From assembly GCF_009725985.1 (NCBI RefSeq), contig NZ_RCNR01000018.1:1-64000 (forward strand): a stretch of DNA of 64,000 nucleotides, in the 5' to 3' direction. This document shows, piece after piece, positions 1-8,483 of the stretch. How positions within the stretch are numbered: position 1 is the first letter of the stretch; every line of letters begins with the position of its first letter. Under the pieces are notes generated by a model. It worked only from the letters and a program-made list of their open reading frames with translations, did no database searches and had not been told where the DNA came from. The position numbers and the translations under genes are program-made. The stretch comes from Zobellia amurskyensis (GTDB lineage Bacteria > Bacteroidota > Bacteroidia > Flavobacteriales > Flavobacteriaceae).

Positions 1-55
1 TTTGTCATTTTTAGATGATGGTTTAGGCTGTCATTTGTTCTTCACCAACTAGTAC

Positions 56-571
56 CTAAATCTTCTTCATTTGCTGCTGCATCATTTTTATTTGATCGGT
101 AAGCATATTGCTCTTGTCAAGTTTTTTAGCTTCCTGTAGAAGCGTTGTAGCTTCTCTTTTTCTTCTTTTTTGCATAGCAATGCCTGCAAGGCTTAATTTG
201 GCCATGGCAATATCATAATCCATGGTAAGTCCAAGCTTCAAGGCTTTTTTAAAGTACTTCTCAGCTTGCGTCAGGTTTTTTTGAGAGTGTATGATACCAT
301 GTAGATAATTATAATAACCTTGTTGTTTTGTAATCAAGGCTGCTTCTGGGTTTTTTATTTTACCAAGCCATTTTTGTGTGCCTTCTAAATCTTGTTTTCT
401 CATACGGAGAAAAGCCAAAAGAATAATTTCGTTTCTGAAGTAAAGGAAGATGAAGATTAACGATAAAAGAATTAAAAAGATTCCATTACCAATATTGCCT
501 TCTATAAATTGATATACGGCATATGCTATAATAAGTACTGCTATGACAATTTTAAGATTTTTGTTGAACAT
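56..571 (-). CDS. small inner-membrane protein with TPR-like cytoplasmic tail
   Basis: I do not recognise a named function. The 171-residue protein begins with two hydrophobic segments (about residues 5-22 and 27-46), so it should sit in the inner membrane as a hairpin. The rest is hydrophilic and helical, with tetratricopeptide-like stretches (for example NLTQAEKYFKKALKLG near residues 98-113 and the AMAKLSLAGIAMQ region after it) and a Met/Gln/Lys-rich end. TPR tails usually mediate protein contacts, but no partner is visible. It lies 5 bases downstream of the exported protein at 577-1482 on the same strand, so the two are probably one operon. The start ATG at 571 is the only good one. The role is unknown. 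Confidence 0.8.
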   Translation of the reverse strand: MFNKNLKIVIAVLIIAYAVYQFIEGNIGNGIFLILLSLIFIFLYFRNEIILLAFLRMRKQDLEGTQKWLGKIKNPEAALITKQQGYYNYLHGIIHSQKNLTQAEKYFKKALKLGLTMDYDIAMAKLSLAGIAMQKRRKREATTLLQEAKKLDKSNMLTDQIKMMQQQMKKI

Positions 572-576
572 ATGTA

Positions 577-1482
577 TTAATTGTTGATCGGTTCGTTTAA
601 ATTAGTTAGGAGTTCGTATGTTATAGAAGACTCTATAGTAGTGGGTATTTCTTGGTCGCCCATTTGTGTCATGGTAGATGAGCCTTTGGAAACTCCCTCA
701 ACGGTCATTTTTCTAATAAAGCCGGTAATAGCACTAGTGGTAATATTTGTTTTTTGAGTTCCCGCTAGTTTCATGGTCGTAGCAGCTTCGGTTACATTTA
801 TTGTAACTTTAGCCGATCCGGTTATATTTGCTGTATCTGCAGTAATTGCTTTTAGCGTCCAAGTATTATCCGCTTGCAATTTGCCAGAATATTGGTTTTT
901 CCAAGTATCCGCTACTTTTACTTTTTTAGAAGGATAAATGAACGTCATTTGCTTATAACTGTTGGAAAGGGCTTCTGAGCCAAACTCTTTTTGCAATGAT
1001 TTTTTCATCATGTTCAAAGAAAATTCATCTTCAAGACCAGATGCTTCGGCCATTTTTACTACGAGACTATCGCCGCCTTTCACTTCAAGAATATCCCCTG
1101 TTTTTGCAAGAATGATATTCACGGGCCTATTTAGGAGGCTGTTGAATATTTGCGATTGCATATCATTTTTGTTGACCTCCTGAGCATGTACGTCCATCAA
1201 TTCACCTTGAATGCTAGAGGTCATATTTAGATTAAGATCCTTGAATTTCAAAGCTATTTGATATGTGGTATCCCTTACTTCCAGTACCTTAAACTCTAGA
1301 ACACCATCTATCTTATTAGTTAGAATATGAGAAGCTCCATCCAGTTCTTGTGTAATGATTTGTTTTGCGTTTTGTTTTACGGTGAAGACAGCATTTTTCT
1401 TCAGTTTGTATTCAAGTTGTGTCTGAGCTAAAGAAACAGTACTTGATAGAACAATAAAAAGAATGCCTAAAAAGTTTCTCAT
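577..1482 (-). CDS. exported protein of unknown function (DUF6263-like)
   Basis: A 301-residue secreted protein. Residues 1-19 form a clear Sec signal peptide ending in SLAQ. The mature part is predominantly beta-type (many short alternating polar and hydrophobic strands, Thr/Lys-rich), with the pattern YPSKKVKVADTWKN near the middle. This resembles the flavobacterial family annotated as DUF6263, but I place it there by resemblance only. No catalytic motif is apparent and there is no lipobox, so it is probably periplasmic. It is first in a two-gene operon with the membrane protein at 56-571. A perfect -7 element lies 33 bases before its start codon, divergent from rpmH. Confidence 0.75.
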   Translation of the reverse strand: MRNFLGILFIVLSSTVSLAQTQLEYKLKKNAVFTVKQNAKQIITQELDGASHILTNKIDGVLEFKVLEVRDTTYQIALKFKDLNLNMTSSIQGELMDVHAQEVNKNDMQSQIFNSLLNRPVNIILAKTGDILEVKGGDSLVVKMAEASGLEDEFSLNMMKKSLQKEFGSEALSNSYKQMTFIYPSKKVKVADTWKNQYSGKLQADNTWTLKAITADTANITGSAKVTINVTEAATTMKLAGTQKTNITTSAITGFIRKMTVEGVSKGSSTMTQMGDQEIPTTIESSITYELLTNLNEPINN

Positions 1483-1514
1483 AGATTGATTTTGTTGCTA
1501 AAATCCGATTTTGG

Positions 1515-1522
1515 CAAAAGTA
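1515..1522 (-). promoter_or_regulatory. -7 element for the 577-1482 operon
   Basis: Read on the minus strand this is TACTTTTG, a full match to the Bacteroidota -7 consensus TAnnTTTG, with transcription expected to start near 1509 and a leader of roughly 27 bases. No good -33 TTG is seen at the usual distance, so the call rests on the -7 box and its position. Confidence 0.5.
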
Positions 1523-1577
1523 ATAAAATCCTATCGCTAGGCGGCAGGCATTCTTTAAAAATATTTTTCTAAATGTA

Positions 1578-1608
1578 TTTGCCAAAGAGAAAACTCTTTG
1601 TATATTTG
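1578..1608 (+). promoter_or_regulatory. Bacteroidota sigma-A type promoter of rpmH
   Basis: TTTG at 1578-1581 is followed after 19 bases by TATATTTG at 1601-1608, matching both parts of the Bacteroidota housekeeping promoter. Transcription should start near 1614, giving rpmH a leader of about 54 bases. This is one of the best promoters in the window. Confidence 0.8.
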
Positions 1609-1667
1609 CGCCCAGTTTTAGCGAGCGGTTTCGCAAACTTGTATCACACAAAGAAAAGGATAATACA

Positions 1668-1835
1668 ATGCCCGGACAGAAAAGAACATATCAGCCTTCA
1701 AAGAGAAAGAGAAGAAATAAACATGGATTTAGGGAGCGTATGGCGTCCGTAAACGGAAGAAAAGTTTTGGCTCGTAGAAGAGCTAAAGGAAGAAAGAAAC
1801 TTTCTGTATCCTCTGAACCGAGACATAAGAAATAA
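1668..1835 (+). CDS. rpmH: 50S ribosomal protein L34
   Basis: A 55-residue, strongly basic protein. It contains the family signature [20 protein letters not shown], then [22 protein letters not shown] and ends EPRHKK, as in Bacteroidota L34. L34 is a component of the large ribosomal subunit. The short C-terminal extension after the usual GRKKLSV end is typical of this phylum. It is monocistronic here: its own promoter lies at 1578-1608 and a strong hairpin terminator at 1861-1893. It is not next to dnaA/rnpA as it is in many other bacteria. The start ATG at 1668 gives the expected N-terminus. Confidence 0.97.
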   Translation: MPGQKRTYQPSKRKRRNKHGFRERMASVNGRKVLARRRAKGRKKLSVSSEPRHKK

Positions 1836-1860
1836 TGATTTTATTTTTTAAGAAATATAT

Positions 1861-1893
1861 AGGTGTTACTTTTTATAAGTAACACCTTTTTTT
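1861..1893 (+). terminator. rho-independent terminator after rpmH
   Basis: A perfect 11-bp stem, AGGTGTTACTT (1861-1871) with AAGTAACACCT (1877-1887), encloses a 5-base loop and is followed by a T run (1887-1893). It ends rpmH transcription before carB. Confidence 0.9.
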
Positions 1894-1954
1894 ATGTCAG
1901 ATTTGTACTGATATTTGTAACATTTTATAGCCAAAGTTTTAAAGAATACAACGA

Positions 1955-4810
1955 ATGCCCAAAAGAAAAGATTTAAAATCCATACTACTGATCGGTTCCG
2001 GTCCCATTGTTATAGGTCAAGCTTGTGAATTTGATTATGCAGGTTCACAGTCATTGCGCTCATTGCGTGAAGATGGTATTGAGACTATATTGATAAATAG
2101 TAATCCGGCTACAATCATGACGGATCCTTCAATGGCTGATCATGTTTATTTAAAGCCATTGACAACCAAGTCAATCATTGAAATACTAAAGGAGCACCCT
2201 CAAATTGACGCAGTCCTACCAACTATGGGGGGGCAGACTGCCCTTAATTTATGTATAGAGGCAGATGAAAAGGGAATTTGGAAAGATTTTGGAGTTGATC
2301 TTATAGGTGTTGATATTGATGCCATAAACATTACTGAAGATCGTGAGCAATTCCGTGAGTTAATGCTTAAAATTGGTGTTGGTATGGCGCCACAGGCAAC
2401 GGCTACATCATTCTTAAAAGGAAAGGAGATAGCTCAAGAATTTGGATTTCCTTTAGTTATTAGGGCATCTTATACCTTGGGTGGTGCAGGAGCATCAATA
2501 GTGTATAAGCCAGAAGATTTTGACGAACATCTAAGCCGTGGGCTAGAGATTTCACCTATTCATGAGGTGATGATTGATAAAGCCTTATTAGGCTGGAAGG
2601 AATATGAATTGGAGTTATTACGGGATGACAATGATAACGTAGTTATTATTTGTGCAATAGAAAATATGGATCCGATGGGTATTCATACCGGAGATTCTAT
2701 TACTGTTGCTCCCGCAATGACCTTATCAGACAGAACCTACCAAAAAATGCGTGATATGGCAATTCATATGATGCGTAGTATTGGTGATTTTGCCGGAGGG
2801 TGTAATGTGCAGTTTGCCGTTAGTCCTGATGATGAAGAAGATATTATTGCAATTGAGATTAACCCAAGAGTTTCTCGTTCTTCCGCTTTAGCCTCTAAAG
2901 CAACTGGATATCCTATTGCAAAGATTGCTACAAAATTAGCTATCGGATATCATTTAAATGAATTGGAGAATCAAATTACAAAATCTACTTCCGCTTTATT
3001 TGAGCCGACCTTAGACTATGTAATCGTAAAAATACCGCGTTGGAATTTTGATAAATTTGAAGGTTCTGATCGTACTTTAGGTCTTCAGATGAAGTCTGTG
3101 GGTGAAGTTATGGGTATTGGACGTTCATTTCAGGAAGCACTGCACAAAGCAACTCAATCCCTAGAAATAAAAAGAAACGGATTAGGTGCAGATGGTAAAG
3201 GTTATACTAATTACGACCAAATCATTCAAAAATTGACCATTCCTAGTTGGGATAGGGTTTTTGTAATCTATGATGCTATTCAACTTGGTATTCCTTTGTC
3301 AAGAATCCATGAGATTACAAAAATTGATATGTGGTTCTTAAAACAATATGAAGAACTTCATCTATTAGAAAAAGAGATTTCTACGTTTACTATTGCAACG
3401 CTTACCAAGGACTTGATGTTGGAAGCCAAGCAAAAAGGTTTTGCCGATAGGCAGATAGCTCACATGCTAGATTGCTACGAGAGCGAAGTACATAAGAAAC
3501 GTACGGAAGAAATGAACATCAATAGGGTCTACAAGTTAGTGGATACCTGTGCAGCTGAGTTTAAGGCGATGACGCCTTACTACTATTCTACTTTTGAAGC
3601 AGAAATAGAGAAGCCAGACGGAACACGTTATGTAGAGAACGATAGTATTGTTACAGACCGAAAGAAGATTGTAGTTCTTGGTTCTGGTCCGAACAGGATC
3701 GGGCAGGGAATTGAATTTGATTACTGCTGTGTACATGGTGTTTTGGCTGCTGCGGAATGTGGTTATGAAACTATCATGATTAACTGTAACCCTGAAACAG
3801 TTTCAACCGATTTCGATACAGCGGACAAACTTTATTTTGAGCCTGTTTTTTGGGAGCATATTTACGATATTATCCGTCATGAGAAACCAGAAGGTGTTAT
3901 TGTACAGTTGGGTGGGCAGACTGCTTTAAAATTAGCAGAAAAACTATCTAAATACGGAATTAAAATTATAGGAACTAGCTTTGAAGCATTGGATTTAGCG
4001 GAAGACAGAGGTAGTTTCTCTGAAATGCTGAAAGAAAATAATATTCCTTTTCCTCAATATGGTATTGCGGAAACAGCAGATGAAGCTTTAGCACTTGCAG
4101 ATGAATTAGACTTTCCTTTATTAGTTAGACCATCCTACGTACTAGGAGGTCAGGGAATGAAGATTGTGATTAATAAAGAAGAGCTAGAATCTCACGTAGT
4201 AGACTTGCTTAGGAAAATCCCGAACAATAAATTATTGTTGGATCATTATTTAGATGGTGCAATAGAGGCGGAGGCCGATGCAATTTGTGACGGTGAAGAT
4301 GTTTATATTATTGGTATAATGGAACATATTGAACCTTGTGGAATTCACTCGGGCGATTCTAATGCGACTTTGCCACCGTTTAACCTTGGTGAGTTTGTAA
4401 TGCAGCAGATAAAAGATCATACCAAGAAAATTGCTTTAGCGTTGAACACGGTAGGTCTGATTAATATTCAGTTTGCGATTAAGGACGATATGGTCTATAT
4501 CATAGAAGCTAACCCTAGGGCGTCAAGAACGGTACCGTTTATTGCAAAAGCTTATAAAGAACCTTATGTAAACTACGCTACTAAAGTAATGTTGGGCGAT
4601 AAGAAAGTAAAAGATTTTGTTTTTAAACCGGAGCTTAAAGGTTTCGCAATCAAACAACCAGTTTTTTCTTTTAATAAGTTCCCTAACGTGAACAAAAACT
4701 TAGGTCCTGAAATGAAAAGTACAGGAGAGAGTATCCTCTTTATAGACAGCTTAAAAGATGATCAGTTCTATGAGCTTTATGGGAGAAGAAAAATGTACTT
4801 GAGCAAGTAG
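1955..4810 (+). CDS. carB: carbamoyl-phosphate synthase large subunit
   Basis: Makes carbamoyl phosphate from glutamine-derived ammonia, bicarbonate and two ATP, feeding pyrimidine and arginine synthesis; it works with CarA, which is not in this window. Two homologous synthetase halves are visible: the first begins ILLIGSGPIVIGQACEFDYAG (broken here as ILLIGSGPIVIGQ plus ACEFDYAG) near residue 10, the second begins VVLGSGPNRIGQGIEFDYCC near residue 573, each with an ATP-grasp domain (LGGAGASIV near 173; LGGQGMKIV near 730). The protein ends at residue 951, just after the second synthetase domain (ending YGRRKMYLSK). The C-terminal MGS-like allosteric domain of the roughly 1073-residue enterobacterial enzyme is absent. 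Lengths near 950 are, from memory, usual in Flavobacteria. Confidence 0.97.
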   Translation: MPKRKDLKSILLIGSGPIVIGQACEFDYAGSQSLRSLREDGIETILINSNPATIMTDPSMADHVYLKPLTTKSIIEILKEHPQIDAVLPTMGGQTALNLCIEADEKGIWKDFGVDLIGVDIDAINITEDREQFRELMLKIGVGMAPQATATSFLKGKEIAQEFGFPLVIRASYTLGGAGASIVYKPEDFDEHLSRGLEISPIHEVMIDKALLGWKEYELELLRDDNDNVVIICAIENMDPMGIHTGDSITVAPAMTLSDRTYQKMRDMAIHMMRSIGDFAGGCNVQFAVSPDDEEDIIAIEINPRVSRSSALASKATGYPIAKIATKLAIGYHLNELENQITKSTSALFEPTLDYVIVKIPRWNFDKFEGSDRTLGLQMKSVGEVMGIGRSFQEALHKATQSLEIKRNGLGADGKGYTNYDQIIQKLTIPSWDRVFVIYDAIQLGIPLSRIHEITKIDMWFLKQYEELHLLEKEISTFTIATLTKDLMLEAKQKGFADRQIAHMLDCYESEVHKKRTEEMNINRVYKLVDTCAAEFKAMTPYYYSTFEAEIEKPDGTRYVENDSIVTDRKKIVVLGSGPNRIGQGIEFDYCCVHGVLAAAECGYETIMINCNPETVSTDFDTADKLYFEPVFWEHIYDIIRHEKPEGVIVQLGGQTALKLAEKLSKYGIKIIGTSFEALDLAEDRGSFSEMLKENNIPFPQYGIAETADEALALADELDFPLLVRPSYVLGGQGMKIVINKEELESHVVDLLRKIPNNKLLLDHYLDGAIEAEADAICDGEDVYIIGIMEHIEPCGIHSGDSNATLPPFNLGEFVMQQIKDHTKKIALALNTVGLINIQFAIKDDMVYIIEANPRASRTVPFIAKAYKEPYVNYATKVMLGDKKVKDFVFKPELKGFAIKQPVFSFNKFPNVNKNLGPEMKSTGESILFIDSLKDDQFYELYGRRKMYLSK

Positions 4811-4830
4811 TAAATACTGTTTTAAAATTT

Positions 4831-4869
4831 AAAAAATAGCTTGAGCAACGTGCTTAAGCTATTTTTTTT
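4831..4869. terminator. bidirectional terminator between carB and the histidine kinase gene
   Basis: A 17-bp stem (4831-4847 with 4851-4867, one G-T wobble) flanked by an A run on the left and a T run on the right. It can stop carB transcription rightwards and the convergent kinase gene leftwards. Confidence 0.85.
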
Positions 4870-4898
4870 ATTCAATAGTCTTTCTTTGAAAACTAATT

Positions 4899-7800
4899 TT
4901 AATCGGTGTTTTCAGGAACTATATCGTTACCCATCATATTTTTTATATGTTGGCCCACGACGTTTGGCAGGATAACATTAAAAGTAGTTCCTTTTCCCTT
5001 TCCTTCAGATTCGGCATATATAGTGCCATCGTGCGATTCAACAATTTGTTTAATCATATAAAGACCTAGCCCGGTACCATTTACATCAGAATGAAATCGC
5101 TCAAAAGGAGAGAAAAGCTTTTTTAAAGATTTTTCCTCCATTCCAGAACCATTATCTGATACTGAGAACTGTATTTTTTCTCCGTTTTCTTGTGCTTTAA
5201 TATAAACTACAGGTTGTTTTTGGTCGCCCATATACTTTATAGCGTTATCTAGAAGATTACCAAAAACTTGTATAATTCTATTTCTGTCGCCATAGATATT
5301 CGGTAGATTTTCTTCAACTATGAGTTTTACTTTAGATGTTTTTAATTTCCCTTTAACCAAAGTGGTTGAGAGTGCCACTATTTCGTTTATATCAAGTACT
5401 TCATTTTTGTTTTCGATTTTACCAATTTTCGCAATTTTGGTAATATCGGCAATGAGGTCATGCATGGTATCACATGAAATATTAATCATTTCTAGGTATT
5501 GTTCCAACTCAGGAAAATCTTTCATTACAAACTCCATAGGAATTAAGCTTGCAATACCTTTAATACCGCTTAATGGGCTTTTAAGGTCATGGGAAACGGC
5601 AAAAGTAAAACGTTGAATTTCTTTATTTTTTGTGGTCAATTCATCTGCTACTTTTTCAAGTTCTTTCTTTTGTTGAAGTAACTGTTGTGTACGTTCGCTT
5701 ATCTCTTTTTCTAGCGTTAATTGATATTTCTTGATATTCCTAACCCGTAAATAGAGGGCTAAATAAATACAGGTAATTAACAAAGCTATAGTGATTAAGT
5801 GAAACCACCAGGTTTTCCAGAAAGGAGGAGTAATCGTAATATGCAGGGTTGTTTCGTTGTTATTCCATATGCCATCAGAATTACTAGATTTTATTCTAAG
5901 AGTATATTCACCTGGTTCTAAACTGGTGTAGGTAGCGTTTTTTTTTTGTCCAACATAATTCCAATCTGTTTCAAAGCCATCAAGAAAATAGGCGTAATTT
6001 ACCTTGTCTGGATGACGAAAAGTTAAGGCATTAAATTCAAAATTAATTACATTATTATCATAGGACAGGGTAATAGAATCTACTTGTGATATATGCTGTT
6101 TTAATATTTTTGATTCATCAGCGGCATGAACCGGTTTGTTGAATATTTTCAAACTGGTAATATTAACTTTGGGTTTGTCTTCCCTTTTTTTGATGTTTTT
6201 TGCTTGAAATAAATTGAAGCCATTACTACCACCAAAAATCAACTCGTTGTTTTTAGTTTTGTAGAAAGAATTGGAGTTGAATTCGTTGCCTTGCAGACCA
6301 TCATTGGCATCATAATTAATAGATGCTTTACTTTTGGGGTTGTAGTGAATGATTCCATAACCGGTACTTAACCATAACCAATGGTTGGTATCTTCTATAA
6401 TACCCTTAATAGCATCATTCTTTAATCCGTTTTTGTGGGTGATTGACTCAAAGGAATCCGTCGTAGAATTATACTTGTTTAATCCGGCTTGAGTACCAAT
6501 CCATAACACGCCCTCACTATCTTCTACAATAGCATTAATGAAGTCGTTACTTATGGTGTGTTCATTCTCTAGGCTGTTATAGCTTGTGTATTGCCACTCC
6601 TCCTTTGTTTCAACTAGTTTAAAGAGCCCAGAAATTTGTGTTCCAACCCATATACTCCCACTTTTATCCTCGGTTATGGTTGTTATGGTAGAGACTTTAG
6701 TATTGTTAATAGTGTTGTTAAGGTTTATGTTCTTGTGAGTTTTGGTTTCGGGATTATAGACTTGTAATCCACCGTGAAAAGTTGCAATCCAAATACGACC
6801 TTTACTGTCCATCATTAGATTAAACACATTATTTGACAGCAAAAAGGAATTTTCTTTTGTCAACACCTCGTACTGTTTATTCTTTATATTTAAAATGGTT
6901 ATTCCTTTACCCCAGGACCCTAGCCACAGTTTGTTTGTTTTATCCTGTAGTATACTGAGTACTACGTTGGTGTTGAGATTTTCATTATCTAAACTGTATT
7001 TTTCAAAAGAATTAGAGGTTCTGTCCCAATAGTTTAATCCACCGCCATCTGTTCCTATCCAGAGGTGGTCGTTAGTATCATTTATATCCTGAATGAAACA
7101 GTTTACGTTATTATTATTTAAAGACTTAGAATCAAAAGGCTCATTTTTTATATGTTCAAATTTGTGATAAATAGGGTCGTAGAAGCTCAGTCCTTTCTTA
7201 TAGGGGCCTAGCCACATAATTCCATTGTTATTATATATAGACCAAATGGAGTTACTAGAGATTGAATTGATATTTGTATTATCGTACTTTAAATGCGATA
7301 ATTGTTCGGTGTTTTTTGAATATATATAAAGTCCATCATTTTCACTACCTATCCAATAATCGCCATTTTGTGAAATTGCTAATGATAGAATGGGGTAGCC
7401 ATTAGTTATATTTCTTCTTTCTAAGTTTAAAGAATTATCGCTTTTTATTTTTAATTCAATGATTTCACCATTATGCAAACCAATTAAAAACTGAGATGAA
7501 CTTTGTTGTATTACACTTCGTATTCTCTGACTTTCGTGAAGTTTTGATAAAACTTGTAATTCATTATTCAATACCCAAATATCGTTATCGATTATGACTA
7601 CAATTCTTTCATTATTTAGGCTTGCTATTTTTACAAAATAATTGTTTGGGGTTTCTTGATATTTAAACTCTTTGGTTTTACCTGTGGTAATATGGTACCT
7701 AAACAGACTTGTAGTAGTACCTAGCCAAAGAAAATCTGTAGATTTAATAACGGAATAAAAATGCTCTAAAGCTAGTTTTTTACCTTCTCCTATAAACGGG

Positions 7801-8171
7801 TAAGGCTTTAGGATATCCATTTCTCGGTGATAGATATTTAAACCCTGAACGGTGCCTATATATAATTGCCTATTGTCGTCTTCGTAAATATCCTCTATGT
7901 AGCCATTGGTGAGCCCCGTTTTATTATCTAGGGCCTGTTCATATATTTGGAAATTCTTACCATCGTATTTGTTAAGTCCATTTCTGGTTCCAATCCATAA
8001 GTAACCGTAACTATCTTCATAAATTACGTTGGCAGAGCTTTGAGATAAGCCTCCCGGTAGGTGTTGAAAAGATATATTAGGTTGATTTTGCTGCGCAAAT
8101 GCAATTTTACAACATAGCAGTAGTAAAGATGACCATAACACTAGTTGAGTTGATTGCTTGGGTAAAATCAT
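4899..8171 (-). CDS. periplasmic-propeller sensor histidine kinase
   Basis: A 1090-residue membrane sensor kinase. A signal peptide (about 1-26) is followed by two seven-bladed-propeller-type repeats (two-component regulator propeller; repeated units like YLWIGTRNGLNKYDG near residue 57), then a Y_Y_Y domain (about 727-785). A single transmembrane helix lies near 789-812 and a coiled coil near 816-850. HisKA follows with the phospho-accepting His861 in SHDLKSPLSG, then HATPase_c with NAIKY (about 976), DNGSGM (1006-1011) and GTGLGLYMIK. Unlike the better-known hybrid two-component systems of Bacteroidetes it has no receiver and no AraC domain, so it must signal to a separate regulator. Neighbours do not reveal the ligand; no polysaccharide-use genes adjoin it. 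Confidence 0.9.
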   Translation of the reverse strand: MILPKQSTQLVLWSSLLLLCCKIAFAQQNQPNISFQHLPGGLSQSSANVIYEDSYGYLWIGTRNGLNKYDGKNFQIYEQALDNKTGLTNGYIEDIYEDDNRQLYIGTVQGLNIYHREMDILKPYPFIGEGKKLALEHFYSVIKSTDFLWLGTTTSLFRYHITTGKTKEFKYQETPNNYFVKIASLNNERIVVIIDNDIWVLNNELQVLSKLHESQRIRSVIQQSSSQFLIGLHNGEIIELKIKSDNSLNLERRNITNGYPILSLAISQNGDYWIGSENDGLYIYSKNTEQLSHLKYDNTNINSISSNSIWSIYNNNGIMWLGPYKKGLSFYDPIYHKFEHIKNEPFDSKSLNNNNVNCFIQDINDTNDHLWIGTDGGGLNYWDRTSNSFEKYSLDNENLNTNVVLSILQDKTNKLWLGSWGKGITILNIKNKQYEVLTKENSFLLSNNVFNLMMDSKGRIWIATFHGGLQVYNPETKTHKNINLNNTINNTKVSTITTITEDKSGSIWVGTQISGLFKLVETKEEWQYTSYNSLENEHTISNDFINAIVEDSEGVLWIGTQAGLNKYNSTTDSFESITHKNGLKNDAIKGIIEDTNHWLWLSTGYGIIHYNPKSKASINYDANDGLQGNEFNSNSFYKTKNNELIFGGSNGFNLFQAKNIKKREDKPKVNITSLKIFNKPVHAADESKILKQHISQVDSITLSYDNNVINFEFNALTFRHPDKVNYAYFLDGFETDWNYVGQKKNATYTSLEPGEYTLRIKSSNSDGIWNNNETTLHITITPPFWKTWWFHLITIALLITCIYLALYLRVRNIKKYQLTLEKEISERTQQLLQQKKELEKVADELTTKNKEIQRFTFAVSHDLKSPLSGIKGIASLIPMEFVMKDFPELEQYLEMINISCDTMHDLIADITKIAKIGKIENKNEVLDINEIVALSTTLVKGKLKTSKVKLIVEENLPNIYGDRNRIIQVFGNLLDNAIKYMGDQKQPVVYIKAQENGEKIQFSVSDNGSGMEEKSLKKLFSPFERFHSDVNGTGLGLYMIKQIVESHDGTIYAESEGKGKGTTFNVILPNVVGQHIKNMMGNDIVPENTD

Positions 8172-8483
8172 AATAACTGTATAGACTTATGTTAAGTAGG
8201 TTAACTCTTACAATTTATGCATGATTACTATATGATATAAATTTTTGTTGCCTATTAAGGATATGTTGTGGTAAAAAACTGGTTTATAGAAGAGTAGATG
8301 TTTTGTATTCTCAGATTTTATGTAAAAACGGATAAAGAATACTTACGGTATATGACTATAAATTGGTGGGTAGTTACATAAAACGGGGTTTTTTACACTA
8401 AAAAAAGCTCAAAATCTAGAGTAGATGTTCAGCTGTATTTCAGGTAAATAACGATATGCTTAATTCAATTTGTTATGATTTTT
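8172..8483. other. 312-bp intergenic stretch, no feature recognised
   Basis: AT-rich DNA between the starts of the kinase gene and the end of the acyl-CoA ligase gene. I found no perfect -7 element for the kinase on the minus strand, no convincing terminator for the ligase and no open frame of note. Confidence 0.5.

Noticed and set aside
1883-1920. Promoter of carB at GATATTTG (1910-1917)
   Set aside because: It misses the first T of the -7 consensus and has no -33 at the right distance; not strong enough to list.
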